From positions 31,016 through 95,015 of IMG/VR virus record IMGVR_UViG_3300032579_000010: a DNA stretch of 64,000 nt. One strand, 5' to 3'. Below the pieces are notes generated by a model. That model was not told the DNA's origin, searched no databases, and saw nothing but the letters and a program-made list of their open reading frames with translations. Numbering within the stretch: the stretch's first letter is position 1; the number at the start of each line of letters is the position of its first letter. This document shows positions 1 through 8,559 of this stretch, piece by piece. This DNA comes from a virus. A program made the translations under genes and the position numbers.

Positions 1-1164
1 GGTCAGCGAAGCGTTGAGGACGTTACCCAGTGTCGTAAACAACTTACCCAACGGACCAGTTGTATCAACAAACTTTCCGAACAGTTCGCTCAACGGTGTA
101 AGAACACTGGAAACCATTTTTGTTAATGGCTCAATGACCAGTTGCAAAGCAGGGAGAAGGTCTTGGGTCAGGAGTGTAAAGAATGGCTTAAACATGGTAA
201 AGATTTCACCTAATGTCTGTCCGATTGACGAACCCATACTTTGCATACTGATGCTTAGTTGTTCCAAGACTGGCTCAAGAGCCTGAACCAGTGTTCCAAG
301 AGTTGTTGCCAACGTGTCAAGAATAGGCAGGAACAACTTACCGAAGTCTTGGTACAAGATTTGGAAGTCGTTTTGTAGGCGCTCAACTGGCGACATAGCG
401 GCTTGGGCTGCTCCACCAATGTGCTTCTCGATGTCCTTCATAGTCAGTTCACGAGCGGCGTACAAACCGTTCGTCTTTTCCACTGACTTAATCTGGTTTT
501 GCTCAGCGTCAGAAAGGGTTACACCAAAGCGTGTCATGGCGCTCAAGTGCTTGGCAGGGTCGGTAAGCAATCGGTTGAGTGCTTTGGCCGCACCAGCCAT
601 ACTTCCCGAACCACCGCCACCGCCTTGGCTCATAACGGCTGATAAGTCACCAGCAGTTTGCGTTGCCAATAAAAGGTTGGCGTTCATACCCTTAAATGCA
701 CCACTTTGTACTTTCGCACCAGTGGTGAACATCTTTGCCATGTCCTGATTGGTCAGGAGCAGGGTTTGTGCCGAGGTGATTTGCTGGCGGTTAATACCAG
801 TCTGCAACGAGTACATCGTTGCCATACTCGCTAAGGTTGCTGAATAGTTTTCGTGCGTGATTGCGTCACGCTGGATGTCAAGAGATTGCAGTACCTTGGC
901 GTTTTTTACTTGGTCGCTAAGGATTGTCGCTTGAACGTTTTGCGCTGAAGCAAGTTTGGAGGCGGAATCAACAGCGCCTTCGATAGCGCCTACAAAACCA
1001 ATAAAACCAATGGTTTTGGTAAGAAACGAACCTACGTTTTTGAAGGCACCAAGAACTCTATCGGCGGAGTCGTTGGCGATTTGCTCAACCTGCGACATGG
1101 CACCTTTGAAGTTAGTAACGTCAGCACCGACGATATAACTGATTCTGTTAGTTTCTTCTGCCAT
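1..1164 (-). CDS. Tape measure protein, N-terminal part (cut by window edge)
   Basis: The frame is open from an ATG at 1164 to the left edge (388 codons seen), so the C-terminal part is missing. The protein begins with residues typical of phage tape measures (a conserved opening ending in ADVTNFKGAMSQVE), followed by alternating hydrophobic and small-residue helical segments, a glycine patch (QGGGGGSGSMAGA) and long amphipathic stretches with few Cys or Trp. The start is preceded by GAGAGAGGCGGTGAAAA. It directly follows the tail assembly chaperone, the usual place of a tape measure gene. In the family it sets tail length and threads through the tail tube, and often contacts the host membrane. 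The tail-length role is inference from order and composition. Confidence 0.88.
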   Translation of the reverse strand, partial: MAEETNRISYIVGADVTNFKGAMSQVEQIANDSADRVLGAFKNVGSFLTKTIGFIGFVGAIEGAVDSASKLASAQNVQATILSDQVKNAKVLQSLDIQRDAITHENYSATLASMATMYSLQTGINRQQITSAQTLLLTNQDMAKMFTTGAKVQSGAFKGMNANLLLATQTAGDLSAVMSQGGGGGSGSMAGAAKALNRLLTDPAKHLSAMTRFGVTLSDAEQNQIKSVEKTNGLYAARELTMKDIEKHIGGAAQAAMSPVERLQNDFQILYQDFGKLFLPILDTLATTLGTLVQALEPVLEQLSISMQSMGSSIGQTLGEIFTMFKPFFTLLTQDLLPALQLVIEPLTKMVSSVLTPLSELFGKFVDTTGPLGKLFTTLGNVLNASLT

Positions 1165-1188
1165 TTTTCACCGCCTCTCTCTGTGTTG

Positions 1189-1721
1189 CTAGTTGCTTCC
1201 CTTCATCGCTTGTTCTTGCTCGTATGCCCGTAACTTCCAAACCGCTTGCCACTCGACATACTCGCTAGACGAGAGAGGTCGGTGTGCTGGGGAGCCTTCT
1301 AATAACTCGCCAACCGTGCGCCCCAACTTCTCCGCTAGTTCGTAGATGAATCGTCTGTCTGGGTTGGCGATGAGTCTTTTCCCGCTGCGTCAACAGCCCC
1401 CTCGCTCATACCCGACAGGTCCATAGCAACGTTGGCGATTTGCTCAATAGGAGCCGCCGACTTTGCCATAAGTGCCTCACGGTCACTCTCAAGGAAAACA
1501 CGCTCGCCTGTCTCAGGGTCGTAGGTGCATTGAATCACCAAATCGGGCAACGCTTGGCTTAGGTTTAACTTGCCGTCGTTTTCGATTGCGTCAGCAAGCA
1601 TCTGTGAGCGAGCCTTGGCGGTGAGTGCTTTCACTAGGACTTCAACGCCCCACGCATCTACGGTAATAGTGCGAGTAGCGATGTCGTCGGTAGCAAAAAT
1701 CTGCTGTGACAGGTTTGACAT
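1189..1721 (-). CDS. Tail assembly chaperone, long form by programmed -1 frameshift (lambda gpGT-like)
   Basis: The minus strand reads G GGA AAA (1383 down to 1377), a canonical X-XXY-YYZ slip site. A -1 shift there avoids the zero-frame TAG and adds a C-terminal part that runs through LAEKLGRTVGELLEG, then HRPLSSSEYVEWQAVWKLRA, and ends at the TAG at 1189-1191. That extension is strongly reminiscent of the T part of gpGT-like chaperones in other siphophages. The shift is inferred from the slip site, the intact -1 frame and the gene order; frequency cannot be judged from sequence. Confidence 0.85.
1335..1721 (-). CDS. Tail assembly chaperone, short form (lambda gpG-like)
   Basis: This 128-residue protein opens with a segment (TRTITVDAWGVEVLVKALTAK) typical of phage tail assembly chaperones and ends in a Ser/Thr/Asp-rich tail. 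It lies between the tail tube genes and the tape measure, the classical position. In lambda-like systems the short form coats the tape measure during tail assembly and is absent from the virion. SD-like AAGGAG lies upstream of the ATG at 1721. A slippery heptamer GGGAAAA near its end gives the longer form described separately. Confidence 0.85.
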   Translation of the reverse strand: MSNLSQQIFATDDIATRTITVDAWGVEVLVKALTAKARSQMLADAIENDGKLNLSQALPDLVIQCTYDPETGERVFLESDREALMAKSAAPIEQIANVAMDLSGMSEGAVDAAGKDSSPTQTDDSSTN

Positions 1722-1752
1722 TAGGTGTCGGTTCTCCTTAGTTGGTTATTTC

Positions 1753-2442
1753 CTAGAGTGTAGTACGAGTGACGATGCCAGTGACTTGGATTTCACCATC
1801 GAACGTGATAACGCCATTGACACTGCTCTTGAGGTCATACTTGGTCGAGATACCCTGACCTAAGTACTTGATTGACGGGGTGACACCAGCAAAAGCGCCG
1901 GGGGTGGCAGGTCCGTAGCAGAACTGAATGAACGCACCAGTGTTTTGGAAGGCGTACAGGTCGTTCATAATCTGGTCAATACCACCAGAAGCGCCGTCCG
2001 AACCGCCGTAAGCGCTTGGGTCGTACATACCTGAGAACGTTAGGCTGTAGCCCTTCAGACCAACGATGTAGGACTTAACACCAGCGGCGTTAAACGTCGT
2101 GGTTTCCTGAGGCTCAACGTCCTGTGGAAAGCCAATGTCATTGATGTAGGGCGAAATGTTAATCATTGGCAGAACAACCGAACCGCTAGGTGCCGATGCT
2201 GAAACGCCCAGAGTGGTCGTCGTGCTTGGCGCAGAAGCCGAGTAGTTCGGTACGCCGTTGATAAACAGACCGTAGACCGAGCCACCAGCAACGATTGGCT
2301 CTTCAGTGTTCAGGATTGTGCCTGAACCCAGAGTGATAGAAGCCGAAGTGCCCGACAAAGTAGACGAGAGCGTCGAAGCAGTCGTTCCAATGTCGTACCC
2401 AAGGGCGAGAAATGCGTTCTTACCGTGCTGAAAAGTAGGCAT
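1753..2442 (-). CDS. Major tail tube protein, paralogue A
   Basis: A 229-residue protein beginning MPTFQHGKNAFLALGYD. Its C-terminal half shares an unmistakable pattern with the next gene: ETTTFNAAGVKSYI, GLKGYSLTFSGMYD, and GQGISTKYDLKSSVNGV. These are features of tail tube proteins of the TP901-1/lambda gpV type, where subunits stack as hexameric rings. It differs from its neighbour by an inserted Ser/Thr/Gly-rich section at residues about 20-95. Location just upstream of the chaperone fits. It may be a minor tube or tube-tip variant; which paralogue is the main tube protein cannot be told from sequence. Confidence 0.75.
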   Translation of the reverse strand: MPTFQHGKNAFLALGYDIGTTASTLSSTLSGTSASITLGSGTILNTEEPIVAGGSVYGLFINGVPNYSASAPSTTTTLGVSASAPSGSVVLPMINISPYINDIGFPQDVEPQETTTFNAAGVKSYIVGLKGYSLTFSGMYDPSAYGGSDGASGGIDQIMNDLYAFQNTGAFIQFCYGPATPGAFAGVTPSIKYLGQGISTKYDLKSSVNGVITFDGEIQVTGIVTRTTL

Positions 2443-2454
2443 GGTTGTTCCTTT

Positions 2455-3186
2455 CTAAAAACGGGCGAACCCGTAATAAATGTTGGCTGAGGCTCCTGAA
2501 CCGCTCAAAGTCCAGTTAAGACGTGTGTAGCGGTACAAGGTGGTTGGCAGTGATGCCGTGTTCACGATTTCAGTACCCACTGTGGTCAGGGCAGACGTGG
2601 CATTTACCCAAGTCGAGCCGTCCTGTGAGTGTTGCAATGTGACACTAAACGTTCCCGTCAAAGAGAGAACGCCGATGACGACCAACCCACCACGAGTGGT
2701 TGAGCCAAAGCCGTCAAGCGAAGTCGTACTTCCGTTGCCAGAAGTGGTGATTACCTGACCACGAGCACTCCAAACGCCATGGTCTGCCTGAACTTCTGCG
2801 TCTACGGCGACTACGCCAGACACAGGTGATTTCAAGTCGTACTTGGTTTGGATTCCCTGAGCGACGTAGCAACGTTCGTTCTGGGTGTTGCCACCTTGGG
2901 GGAATACAAGGATTGCCTCGTCAGCAGTGTTGCCAATGGCAGTGGTCAAGATTGCGTCAACACCGCTTGAGGTGCCGTCGTAGAAGCCAGACAAGGTGAA
3001 GTTGCCGTCACGCAAGCCGGGGATGTAGGACTTAACGCCAGCCTGATTGAAGGTTGTTACTTCCGTCGCCTCAACGTCGTTGGTGATTGACACGTCGTTA
3101 AAGAAAGGTGAGAGGTCGTAGCAGGCATTTGCCGTGGGGTTAGTAAAGAGGACTTTAGTATTCTTACCATGTACAAAACTAACCAT
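2455..3186 (-). CDS. Major tail tube protein, paralogue B with C-terminal beta domain
   Basis: 243 residues starting MVSFVHGKNTKVLF. It shares the tube core with its downstream paralogue (EVTTFNQAGVKSYIPGLRDG, FTLSGFYDG, YVAQGIQTKYDLKSPVSG). Residues about 140-243 add a compact beta-rich domain (TLQHSQDGSTWVNATSAL, YRYTRLNWTLSGSG) of the kind seen as surface-exposed immunoglobulin-like or jelly-roll decorations on phage tubes. The pair probably arose by duplication. Having two full tube genes in a row suggests either a mixed tube or one baseplate-end tube ring. Confidence 0.75.
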   Translation of the reverse strand: MVSFVHGKNTKVLFTNPTANACYDLSPFFNDVSITNDVEATEVTTFNQAGVKSYIPGLRDGNFTLSGFYDGTSSGVDAILTTAIGNTADEAILVFPQGGNTQNERCYVAQGIQTKYDLKSPVSGVVAVDAEVQADHGVWSARGQVITTSGNGSTTSLDGFGSTTRGGLVVIGVLSLTGTFSVTLQHSQDGSTWVNATSALTTVGTEIVNTASLPTTLYRYTRLNWTLSGSGASANIYYGFARF

Positions 3187-3416
3187 TAGTTACCCCCGTT
3201 AGTTTCGTCAGAGACAGGCTCAGAAGGCGTTTCTGAGGCTTCTGGGGCGTTTTCAGTAGGCGTGTTAGGCGCTGGAGCGATAAAGCCGTCAGCAAGCAAC
3301 CAAGTGATTGACTCACCGGGCAAGTCCGTAACAGTTTCACCACGAGCAGCGGTTTTCCCGTTGTAGTGCAAATCTGACTTTTTCGTGATGATGTACGCCA
3401 CTTTGGACTTCGCCAT
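3186..3416 (-). CDS. Small structural-region protein, Pro/Glu-rich C-terminus
   Basis: I place the start at the ATG at 3416 (MAKSKVAYIITKKSDL), preceded by GAAAGGCAGACA, rather than at an upstream in-frame start that lacks a ribosome site. The 76-residue product has a short beta-like N-terminal part (YNGKTAARGETVTDLP and SITWLLADGFI) and a disordered Pro/Glu/Thr tail. The pattern resembles the small 'FluMu-like' or hypothetical proteins common near tail genes, but I do not recognise a named family. It shares one base with the start of the tube gene. Confidence 0.6.
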   Translation of the reverse strand: MAKSKVAYIITKKSDLHYNGKTAARGETVTDLPGESITWLLADGFIAPAPNTPTENAPEASETPSEPVSDETNGGN

Positions 3417-3487
3417 TGTCTGCCTTTCGGGAGTCGCCTTACCGCAAAATGCTACCACCGAAAATCAAAATCTCCCTTGGTGGGGGT

Positions 3488-3778
3488 CTAGTCCTCGTCC
3501 TCGTCCTTGGTGCGACGCTTGCGCTTGGTCTTGGGAACAATCTTGGTCACACGGTCAGGGTAAAACGCCCTAAATGTGGTGTTTCCGTTGGTTCCGCCAT
3601 AGACAATGACAGCGATTACCTCTTCGTCCTTGACGTGAGTGTGCTTAAACACGAAAGCGCCAAGTTGCCCCTTGACCTTTACTGGGTCGTCAGGGTTGAT
3701 TTCGCCCCAAACTTCCTCTTTGTGCCAAGAAGGTGTGTAGTTGGGTTCAATAACCGACGACACATTGCGTCTTGCCAT
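3488..3778 (-). CDS. Small protein of unknown function, basic/acidic tail
   Basis: 96 residues starting MARRNVSSVIEPNYTPSW. A central beta-rich stretch (FVFKHTHVKDEEVIAVIVYG) is followed by a strongly charged tail (KTKRKRRTKDEDED). AGGAG lies 8 bases before the ATG. It sits between connector genes and tail tube genes, so a virion-assembly role is possible, but no family is recognised. Confidence 0.6.
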   Translation of the reverse strand: MARRNVSSVIEPNYTPSWHKEEVWGEINPDDPVKVKGQLGAFVFKHTHVKDEEVIAVIVYGGTNGNTTFRAFYPDRVTKIVPKTKRKRRTKDEDED

Positions 3779-3847
3779 GTTGTATCTCCTAGTCAGTTGG
3801 CGCTAAATGGCAGTTTAGCATAAGCCAGTAGCGCAAACAGGGATACA

Positions 3848-4042
3848 TTACTTCGTTATTACAACTCCGCAGTCACAGACAAGCGAAGTGCCAGTCATTG
3901 TCGTTACTTCGACGGTGTTTTCGTGCTTACAAGCATCTGGTGGCGACAGTAGTTTCTCTACTGCGTTCAGCGCCTCAAGAGAAGCCTCGTTACTGCGCTT
4001 GGCTGCTCGTATGCACTCTAAGACAAGTTCTAGTTCGCTCAC
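3848..4042 (-). CDS. Small zinc-ribbon-like protein
   Basis: 64 residues: an N-terminal amphipathic helix (LVLECIRAAKRSNEASLEAL) and a C-terminal C-x-H ... C-D-C pattern (CKHENTVEV and LVCDCG), suggesting a treble-clef or small zinc-binding fold. Its ATG overlaps the stop of the tail terminator gene by four bases (ATGA). Function unknown. Confidence 0.6.
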   Translation of the reverse strand: MSELELVLECIRAAKRSNEASLEALNAVEKLLSPPDACKHENTVEVTTMTGTSLVCDCGVVITK

Positions 4043-4467
4043 TGCTGAACCATAACTCGAAAGTTTGTTACAAAGCGAGGACGGTTTACTTCGTCATACG
4101 CCAAGAGGTTTGGTGTTCCCGTCGGCTCGAAGCGCAGGATGTCAATACCGTCAATCACGGTTTCCTGAGTGATTCCACCAAGTATCTGGCGAATCTGCTC
4201 GGCTAGGTCGTAAGCGCCGGGGTAGTCCTCAGGGTTGCCACGAACAAGGATTTGGACACGAGGGTGCTCAATCGCACTGACAGCGGTACCCATTGTGAAA
4301 GAAGGCGGTGTTCCCAAGTACTGCTGAACAAGGACAACTTGATTTGGTGCCTCGGCAGGAAGGCGACCAAGAAACAAGTTAACGCCAAGGGTGAGTTGTT
4401 GATTGGACGGCAATGAAGCGGTTTGGGCTGGCAGGTATTGTCCGATTGCGTCAAGAAGTGTTGTCAT
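4039..4467 (-). CDS. Tail terminator / minor capsid protein
   Basis: 142 residues with the pattern of the 'minor capsid protein from bacteriophage' or tail-terminator-like families: VQILVRGNPEDYPGAYDLAE, then IRQILGG and a beta-rich C-terminus ending NFRVMVQQ. Such proteins cap the tail tube at the head-proximal end and join tail to head. It lies directly after an HK97 gp10-like gene, which is the standard order of head-tail joining genes. The ATG overlaps the end of the gp10-like gene. Confidence 0.75.
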   Translation of the reverse strand: MTTLLDAIGQYLPAQTASLPSNQQLTLGVNLFLGRLPAEAPNQVVLVQQYLGTPPSFTMGTAVSAIEHPRVQILVRGNPEDYPGAYDLAEQIRQILGGITQETVIDGIDILRFEPTGTPNLLAYDEVNRPRFVTNFRVMVQQ

Positions 4468-4973
4468 TATTCGCCCGTCATTTCACTAGAAGTTGTATCC
4501 ATAAAGTCGTCATTGGGTTCCGTCAGGTCGTTACTAATGCTACCTGAGCCACCTTTGGTGCCAAATCCGTGAGAACTCAGTACTTGGGCAATACGGGATT
4601 TTATTTCAGCAAAGAGGTTGTTTTCATTTTGCGCCATTGGCGTTTCTAGGTATTTTGCCTGAGTTGGAGCGGCGTGAGCGTTCTGTAGTTCCTCGTGGAC
4701 ATAAACGGCATAATCAACAATGTCATTGCCGTACTGTATAGAAACTTGTTCTTTGTTTTGCCCAGCAACTTCGTTAGTAATCAACTGACCAGAATCACGC
4801 AAAGCACCAGTTTTCACTGGAACTAACTCTTGGCTTTCCTCAAAAATCTTTGTCATTACCTTCATAGAACCCTGCCTGAACGCCGAGAGTGCCTCTTTGT
4901 GAAGGTTATTTTTGTTGTACTTGAGCGCCTGAACGCTTTTGTCGTCCAGTTTGATGCTTATGTCCTTAGCCAC
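4467..4973 (-). CDS. HK97 gp10-like head-tail completion protein
   Basis: 168 residues. The diagnostic pattern of the HK97 gp10-like family is present: LVPVKTGALRDSGQ, then VSIQYGNDIVDYAVYVHEEL and HAAPTQAKYLETPM. The protein is thought to connect the portal ring or stopper to the tail terminator. The last 30 residues are acidic and Ser/Thr-rich. It is preceded by the putative stopper gene and followed by the terminator gene. Confidence 0.85.
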   Translation of the reverse strand: MAKDISIKLDDKSVQALKYNKNNLHKEALSAFRQGSMKVMTKIFEESQELVPVKTGALRDSGQLITNEVAGQNKEQVSIQYGNDIVDYAVYVHEELQNAHAAPTQAKYLETPMAQNENNLFAEIKSRIAQVLSSHGFGTKGGSGSISNDLTEPNDDFMDTTSSEMTGE

Positions 4974-4983
4974 TTTCCACCAC

Positions 4984-5397
4984 CTACTCGAAGTGGAGGA
5001 CTGTGTTGTATCCCATCAAGCCTGTTTCGTCGTAGTTGTTCTCGACGTACATAAGGATTGGGTTTCGTAGGGCTGGCTGTGTTTGGCTGGGAACCGTTAC
5101 TCGTGCTTCAGTGGTGATTTGCGGATAAAACCCGTCAAGATACGCACGTCCGCTACTTACACGGTCACGTCCGTCCACCGTGGCAAGAACCTTGATTTCG
5201 TACTCAAGGCGGCACTTAATAATGTGACTTGAGCCGTATTCCACCAAAGAGTCGCTAGTCCCGTCAGATTCGATGTAGTGACGACCATACCCGTCAAGAA
5301 CCGCAGGGGCACTTTGACCCGTTGCGTTAGGGGTCGCCACGATGATTTCCACCATAATCTCTTGGGTCATCATGGCGAGAAGGTCTTGGTCAATCAT
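4984..5397 (-). CDS. Putative head-tail stopper / connector
   Basis: 137 residues, beta-rich, with Tyr/Asp-rich turns (GYGRHYIESDGTSD, GRDRVSSGRAYLDGFYPQI). By size and by place between an adaptor-like gene and the gp10-like gene it should be a stopper-type connector. No unambiguous motif supports this; the call rests on gene order. The ATG overlaps the stop of the preceding gene by one base. Confidence 0.55.
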   Translation of the reverse strand: MIDQDLLAMMTQEIMVEIIVATPNATGQSAPAVLDGYGRHYIESDGTSDSLVEYGSSHIIKCRLEYEIKVLATVDGRDRVSSGRAYLDGFYPQITTEARVTVPSQTQPALRNPILMYVENNYDETGLMGYNTVLHFE

Positions 5398-5900
5398 TAC
5401 AGGTCGCTATCTATAGTCATACCGATTCCTTCACCCTCGTATTCGGGGTTGGAACCAGTGCCATACGTCGTTGATACACCCAAAGCCGAGTCGCTGGGCC
5501 ATGAGTTCGGCATGAGCCAGTAAGGGTCAAGACCACCAACAACCAGTTCAGCACCAAGAGCGCTAGGATTGGCGTTGGGCATTGGCGTATTGACACGGCG
5601 TGAGCGTTGTAGCAGTTCCATGCTGAGCGCCTTGTAGCGAGAAGCACGGTCACCATAGGACTTGCTCAGGTCAAGACCACCAACCGTCTTGCTCTCACTC
5701 TGGGCAAGACCTACAAAGGTAGCGGCGATGTTGGAGCAGGCGTTGGCGGCGGCTCGATACGGCTCGTTATTCACCTCAGCCAAGCACCAAGCGATTTCCT
5801 CGTCCTGAAGCAACTGCTCGCCAGCGTTTGTATCGCCAATCAGAAAGCGAACAGCGTCCTTAGGCGAGTTGGTTGGGTCTTCTGAGTAAGTCCAAGACAT
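5397..5900 (-). CDS. Head-tail adaptor-like connector
   Basis: Start chosen at the ATG at 5900 (MSWTYSEDPTNSPKDAVRFL), four bases after the stop of the gene before and with GGAG eight bases upstream; an in-frame upstream ATG is less likely. The pattern KDAVRFLIGDT, then LLQDEEIAWCLAE and YRAAANACSNIAA is typical of helical head-tail adaptor proteins (HK97 gp6/lambda W-like) that bind the portal. The C-terminal part is Pro/Gly-rich. Confidence 0.75.
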   Translation of the reverse strand: MSWTYSEDPTNSPKDAVRFLIGDTNAGEQLLQDEEIAWCLAEVNNEPYRAAANACSNIAATFVGLAQSESKTVGGLDLSKSYGDRASRYKALSMELLQRSRRVNTPMPNANPSALGAELVVGGLDPYWLMPNSWPSDSALGVSTTYGTGSNPEYEGEGIGMTIDSDL

Positions 5901-5904
5901 TTCA

Positions 5905-6231
5905 CTACTCCAATACTGAGGCATCTATGCGCATTGTGCCGGTCATAATGCGTGAGTGCCCCGTGTTGTTCGTTGCTGTTAGTTGGATGTACCACATACC
6001 GGGTGTGAGTACGGCAAGTTCGTTGGGTGCCCATTCGACAAACAAGTTGGGGTTGGTCGAGAGTCCAACGAATCCAGTTGTCTTGGTTATTTTGGCAAGA
6101 GAAGGCGGTTGCCCCACGGTCATCTTGAACGTCCAGCCTTGGCTGAGGTCAATGGTGTTGCCGTTTGTATCAACCCAATGGAACTGGGCGGCTGGGAGGC
6201 TGGCGGCGTTGGTGGGGTAGTGGATTGTCAT
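5905..6231 (-). CDS. Ig-like beta protein in connector cluster
   Basis: 108 residues, mostly beta strands, with a pattern like baseplate upper protein (BppU) N-terminal or Ig-type domains: AAQFHWVDTNGNTIDLSQGW, FKMTVG, LTPGMWYIQLTATN. Proteins of this type often form attachment or neck decorations. It is tightly coupled to both neighbours. The family assignment is tentative. Confidence 0.5.
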   Translation of the reverse strand: MTIHYPTNAASLPAAQFHWVDTNGNTIDLSQGWTFKMTVGQPPSLAKITKTTGFVGLSTNPNLFVEWAPNELAVLTPGMWYIQLTATNNTGHSRIMTGTMRIDASVLE

Positions 6232-6950
6232 TAGTAACCTTCTTGAGTCTTTCCTGTCTCAAAGTATGCGATTGAACCCTTGTTAGGCAGGTCTTCTGGG
6301 TAAGAAGTTTCGTCGTCATTGAATGAGGCTGTAATACTATCCTCACCGCTGATAGTTAGCGCCTCGCTCAACTGCTCGTAGTCATTGAGCGTCGGCAACA
6401 ACATTATTTCAGCAATGTCGGAACTACGCAGGTAGTTGACTTGCTTTTCATCTTGGGCGTATTGAGTCTCTACCGCCGTGCCGACCATTTCACCACGAAC
6501 AATGTTGGTAAGTCGGTATTCGCTCTGGTTGCTGAGTTTCTCGGTGACAACCTCGAAGGCAAGTAGGTTTGCTCGCTTGGTGACGGCGGTGACCAGTTTG
6601 GCTTTCGCCTCGCTGAACTCCTTGAGGGCAACTTTGCGCACTGATTCTGACGCTAGTTTTCCCCTAAGTTCCGAACCGGCTACGAACACGGCTTTCTTGG
6701 CGGTTTGAACGCTCTCTCGCTGGGCGTTTTCAGTACGACGCAAGTAGGACAGACGGCGTGAAGTAGAAATGTCCTGCTTCTGGTGTGACGATGAGCCAGC
6801 GAAGTAGGTGTGGTAGGTACGCCCGTAGCCCAAAGCGGAACCGTTAAGGAACGAGTCGCTGATTTGCAATGTGTAACGGTAGGCAAAACCGTCAAAATAG
6901 AAGGTATCCACGCCACCGAAGGGTCGGGTGATTGCGTAGTTTGAAGCCAT
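6231..6950 (-). CDS. Unknown structural-region protein with central coiled coil
   Basis: 239 residues. The first 50 are aromatic and beta-like (FGGVDTFYFDGFAYRYTLQI). Residues 75-150 are rich in Lys, Glu and Ala and probably form long helices (ESVRKVALKEFSEAKAKLV). The C-terminus is acidic. It begins the connector block after a 71-base gap following the dioxygenase/DUF6065 operon. SD-like AGAAGGAA lies upstream. I do not recognise the family. Confidence 0.55.
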   Translation of the reverse strand: MASNYAITRPFGGVDTFYFDGFAYRYTLQISDSFLNGSALGYGRTYHTYFAGSSSHQKQDISTSRRLSYLRRTENAQRESVQTAKKAVFVAGSELRGKLASESVRKVALKEFSEAKAKLVTAVTKRANLLAFEVVTEKLSNQSEYRLTNIVRGEMVGTAVETQYAQDEKQVNYLRSSDIAEIMLLPTLNDYEQLSEALTISGEDSITASFNDDETSYPEDLPNKGSIAYFETGKTQEGY

Positions 6951-7021
6951 GTAGCACCGTTCCTTCTAGTGGGGATTTCACCACCAGTTTAGAACAGGTT
7001 TGCTTTTACGCCGTTGTGAGA

Positions 7022-7804
7022 TTATGCCTCTACATCCTCTGGTTTGTTCCTGCCAACGGCTATTTGATGTTCAGGAAACGGGTTTCCCCAAGCGTCCAAA
7101 CCACGGAAATAAAGGCGACCTGCTTCGTGGGGTTTTGTTTTGTCTTCGTTGCCACGAAGCCGTGAGAACTCACGAACCGTAGCCGCCTCGGCGGTGATTT
7201 GTTCCTCGCTAAACATTTCGTCGGCATAGACCATTGAGAACTCGTCAGCGAAGTGACGTGGAACCATTACAAAAGCACCGATTGGCTCACCTTTGCGGAA
7301 GTGGATGTCAAGGTTCGGCTCCGTGATTTTGAGGTTGAACGTGAAGTCTCGCCTTAGGTTGTCAGTTTCCACCACCCCCGTCATATGGGTAATGCCACGC
7401 TTAAAGAAGTTGGGTGGGTTGATAGTCATAATGTTCACGCCAATGGGGGTGCGAATGTGCCAGTTGTTTTGTACCGTAAAAATGCCAGAACCAAAGTGTC
7501 CCTCGTAGTTCTGAATGGGGTTTTCCACCTTTTGCCAGTCAACGGTTACGTCCGTATTTGCGTCGCCCCCGTTCCAACGAACAGTCAAGTCAGTTTCAGC
7601 ACGGACGACAAACCCGTACTGGTTGCCAATGGCTAGCGGTAGGCAGTAATAGAAGTGCGAGTTAAACCAATCACGACGACGCTGACCAGCCAACGGCTCT
7701 AACAACTTGCTGATGCGTTCTTTGCTCTTGCCGTATTCGGGCAAGACGACCATTGTTTTCTCTGGGATTTCAGCACCAGACTCGTTGATGGCAGTCTCGT
7801 TCAT
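7022..7804 (-). CDS. DUF6065 family protein, copy 1
   Basis: 260 residues matching the DUF6065 pattern as I know it: FYYCLPLAIGNQYGF, VRWNGGD, GIFTVQNNWHIRTPIGVN, THMTGVVETDN, FNLKITEPN and HFRKGEPIGAFVMVPRHF. The family is found in bacteria and phages and has no known activity. It is a close paralogue of the next gene and overlaps it by four bases. Its position in an operon of 2OG-Fe(II) oxygenases suggests a common pathway, perhaps substrate recognition or a partner of the hydroxylases; that is inference. Confidence 0.8.
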   Translation of the reverse strand: MNETAINESGAEIPEKTMVVLPEYGKSKERISKLLEPLAGQRRRDWFNSHFYYCLPLAIGNQYGFVVRAETDLTVRWNGGDANTDVTVDWQKVENPIQNYEGHFGSGIFTVQNNWHIRTPIGVNIMTINPPNFFKRGITHMTGVVETDNLRRDFTFNLKITEPNLDIHFRKGEPIGAFVMVPRHFADEFSMVYADEMFSEEQITAEAATVREFSRLRGNEDKTKPHEAGRLYFRGLDAWGNPFPEHQIAVGRNKPEDVEA

Positions 7805-8559
7805 TTTTTGGGCTTTCTTATGAATACTTGGTGGTCGCTAAAAGGGTTTTCAAATGCGTCAACCCCACGTCGGTAATGGTTTTCAGGACTACCGGGGATA
7901 GAGCGCAGTCTGTCGTGTTCGTCTCCCGATGACAACTCGGTGGCGATTTCATCAGGCGTGTAAAACTCGTCCGCAAAGTGTAGCGAGAAACTATCTACAA
8001 AGTACCTAGGAATCAGTATGAACGAGGCTATCGGCTCACCCTTTTTGAAGTGAATAAGCAAATCTGGCTCGGTGATTTTTAGATTAAAAATGAAGTTCCG
8101 ACGCAGATTGTCCGTCTCTATTACCCCAGTCATGTGGTGAACGCCACGCTTGAACCAGTTGGGTGGCTGTACGGTCATAAGGTTCACGCCGAGTGGTGTC
8201 CGTAGCAACCAGCGATGCTCGATAGTTACTGTAGCCCAGCCAAAATGTGATTTGTATTCTTGTACGTCATTCCACTGTTGGTCATGTAACACCTCTACGT
8301 CGTCTGGCGTGTTTCCACCATTCCATAGTACGGAGAAGTCGTTTTCCGCCCTTATGACAAAGCCGTATTGGTTGCCAATAAGCATTGGAAGGCAACGAAA
8401 CATAGAGCCTGACATCCAATCACGTTTCTTTTCACCAACCAAAGGCTGTAGAAGTTCCAAACAACGTTGCTTCTCCTCTTCGCCCGTCAAGTAGGGAATA
8501 AGCAACAAAGTATTTTCGGGAATCTCTTTGCCCTCTGAGTTGATAATGGGCTGGCTCAT
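7801..8559 (-). CDS. DUF6065 family protein, copy 2
   Basis: 252 residues with the same blocks as copy 1: MFRCLPMLIGNQYGF, VLWNGGN, HRWLLRTPLGVNLMTVQPPN, HHMTGVIETDNLRRN and HFKKGEPIASFILIPRYF. Sequence identity between the two is high along the full length, showing a tandem duplication. The ATGA junctions on both sides put it in one transcript with the neighbouring dioxygenase. No catalytic residues can be named for the family. Confidence 0.8.
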   Translation of the reverse strand: MSQPIINSEGKEIPENTLLLIPYLTGEEEKQRCLELLQPLVGEKKRDWMSGSMFRCLPMLIGNQYGFVIRAENDFSVLWNGGNTPDDVEVLHDQQWNDVQEYKSHFGWATVTIEHRWLLRTPLGVNLMTVQPPNWFKRGVHHMTGVIETDNLRRNFIFNLKITEPDLLIHFKKGEPIASFILIPRYFVDSFSLHFADEFYTPDEIATELSSGDEHDRLRSIPGSPENHYRRGVDAFENPFSDHQVFIRKPKK

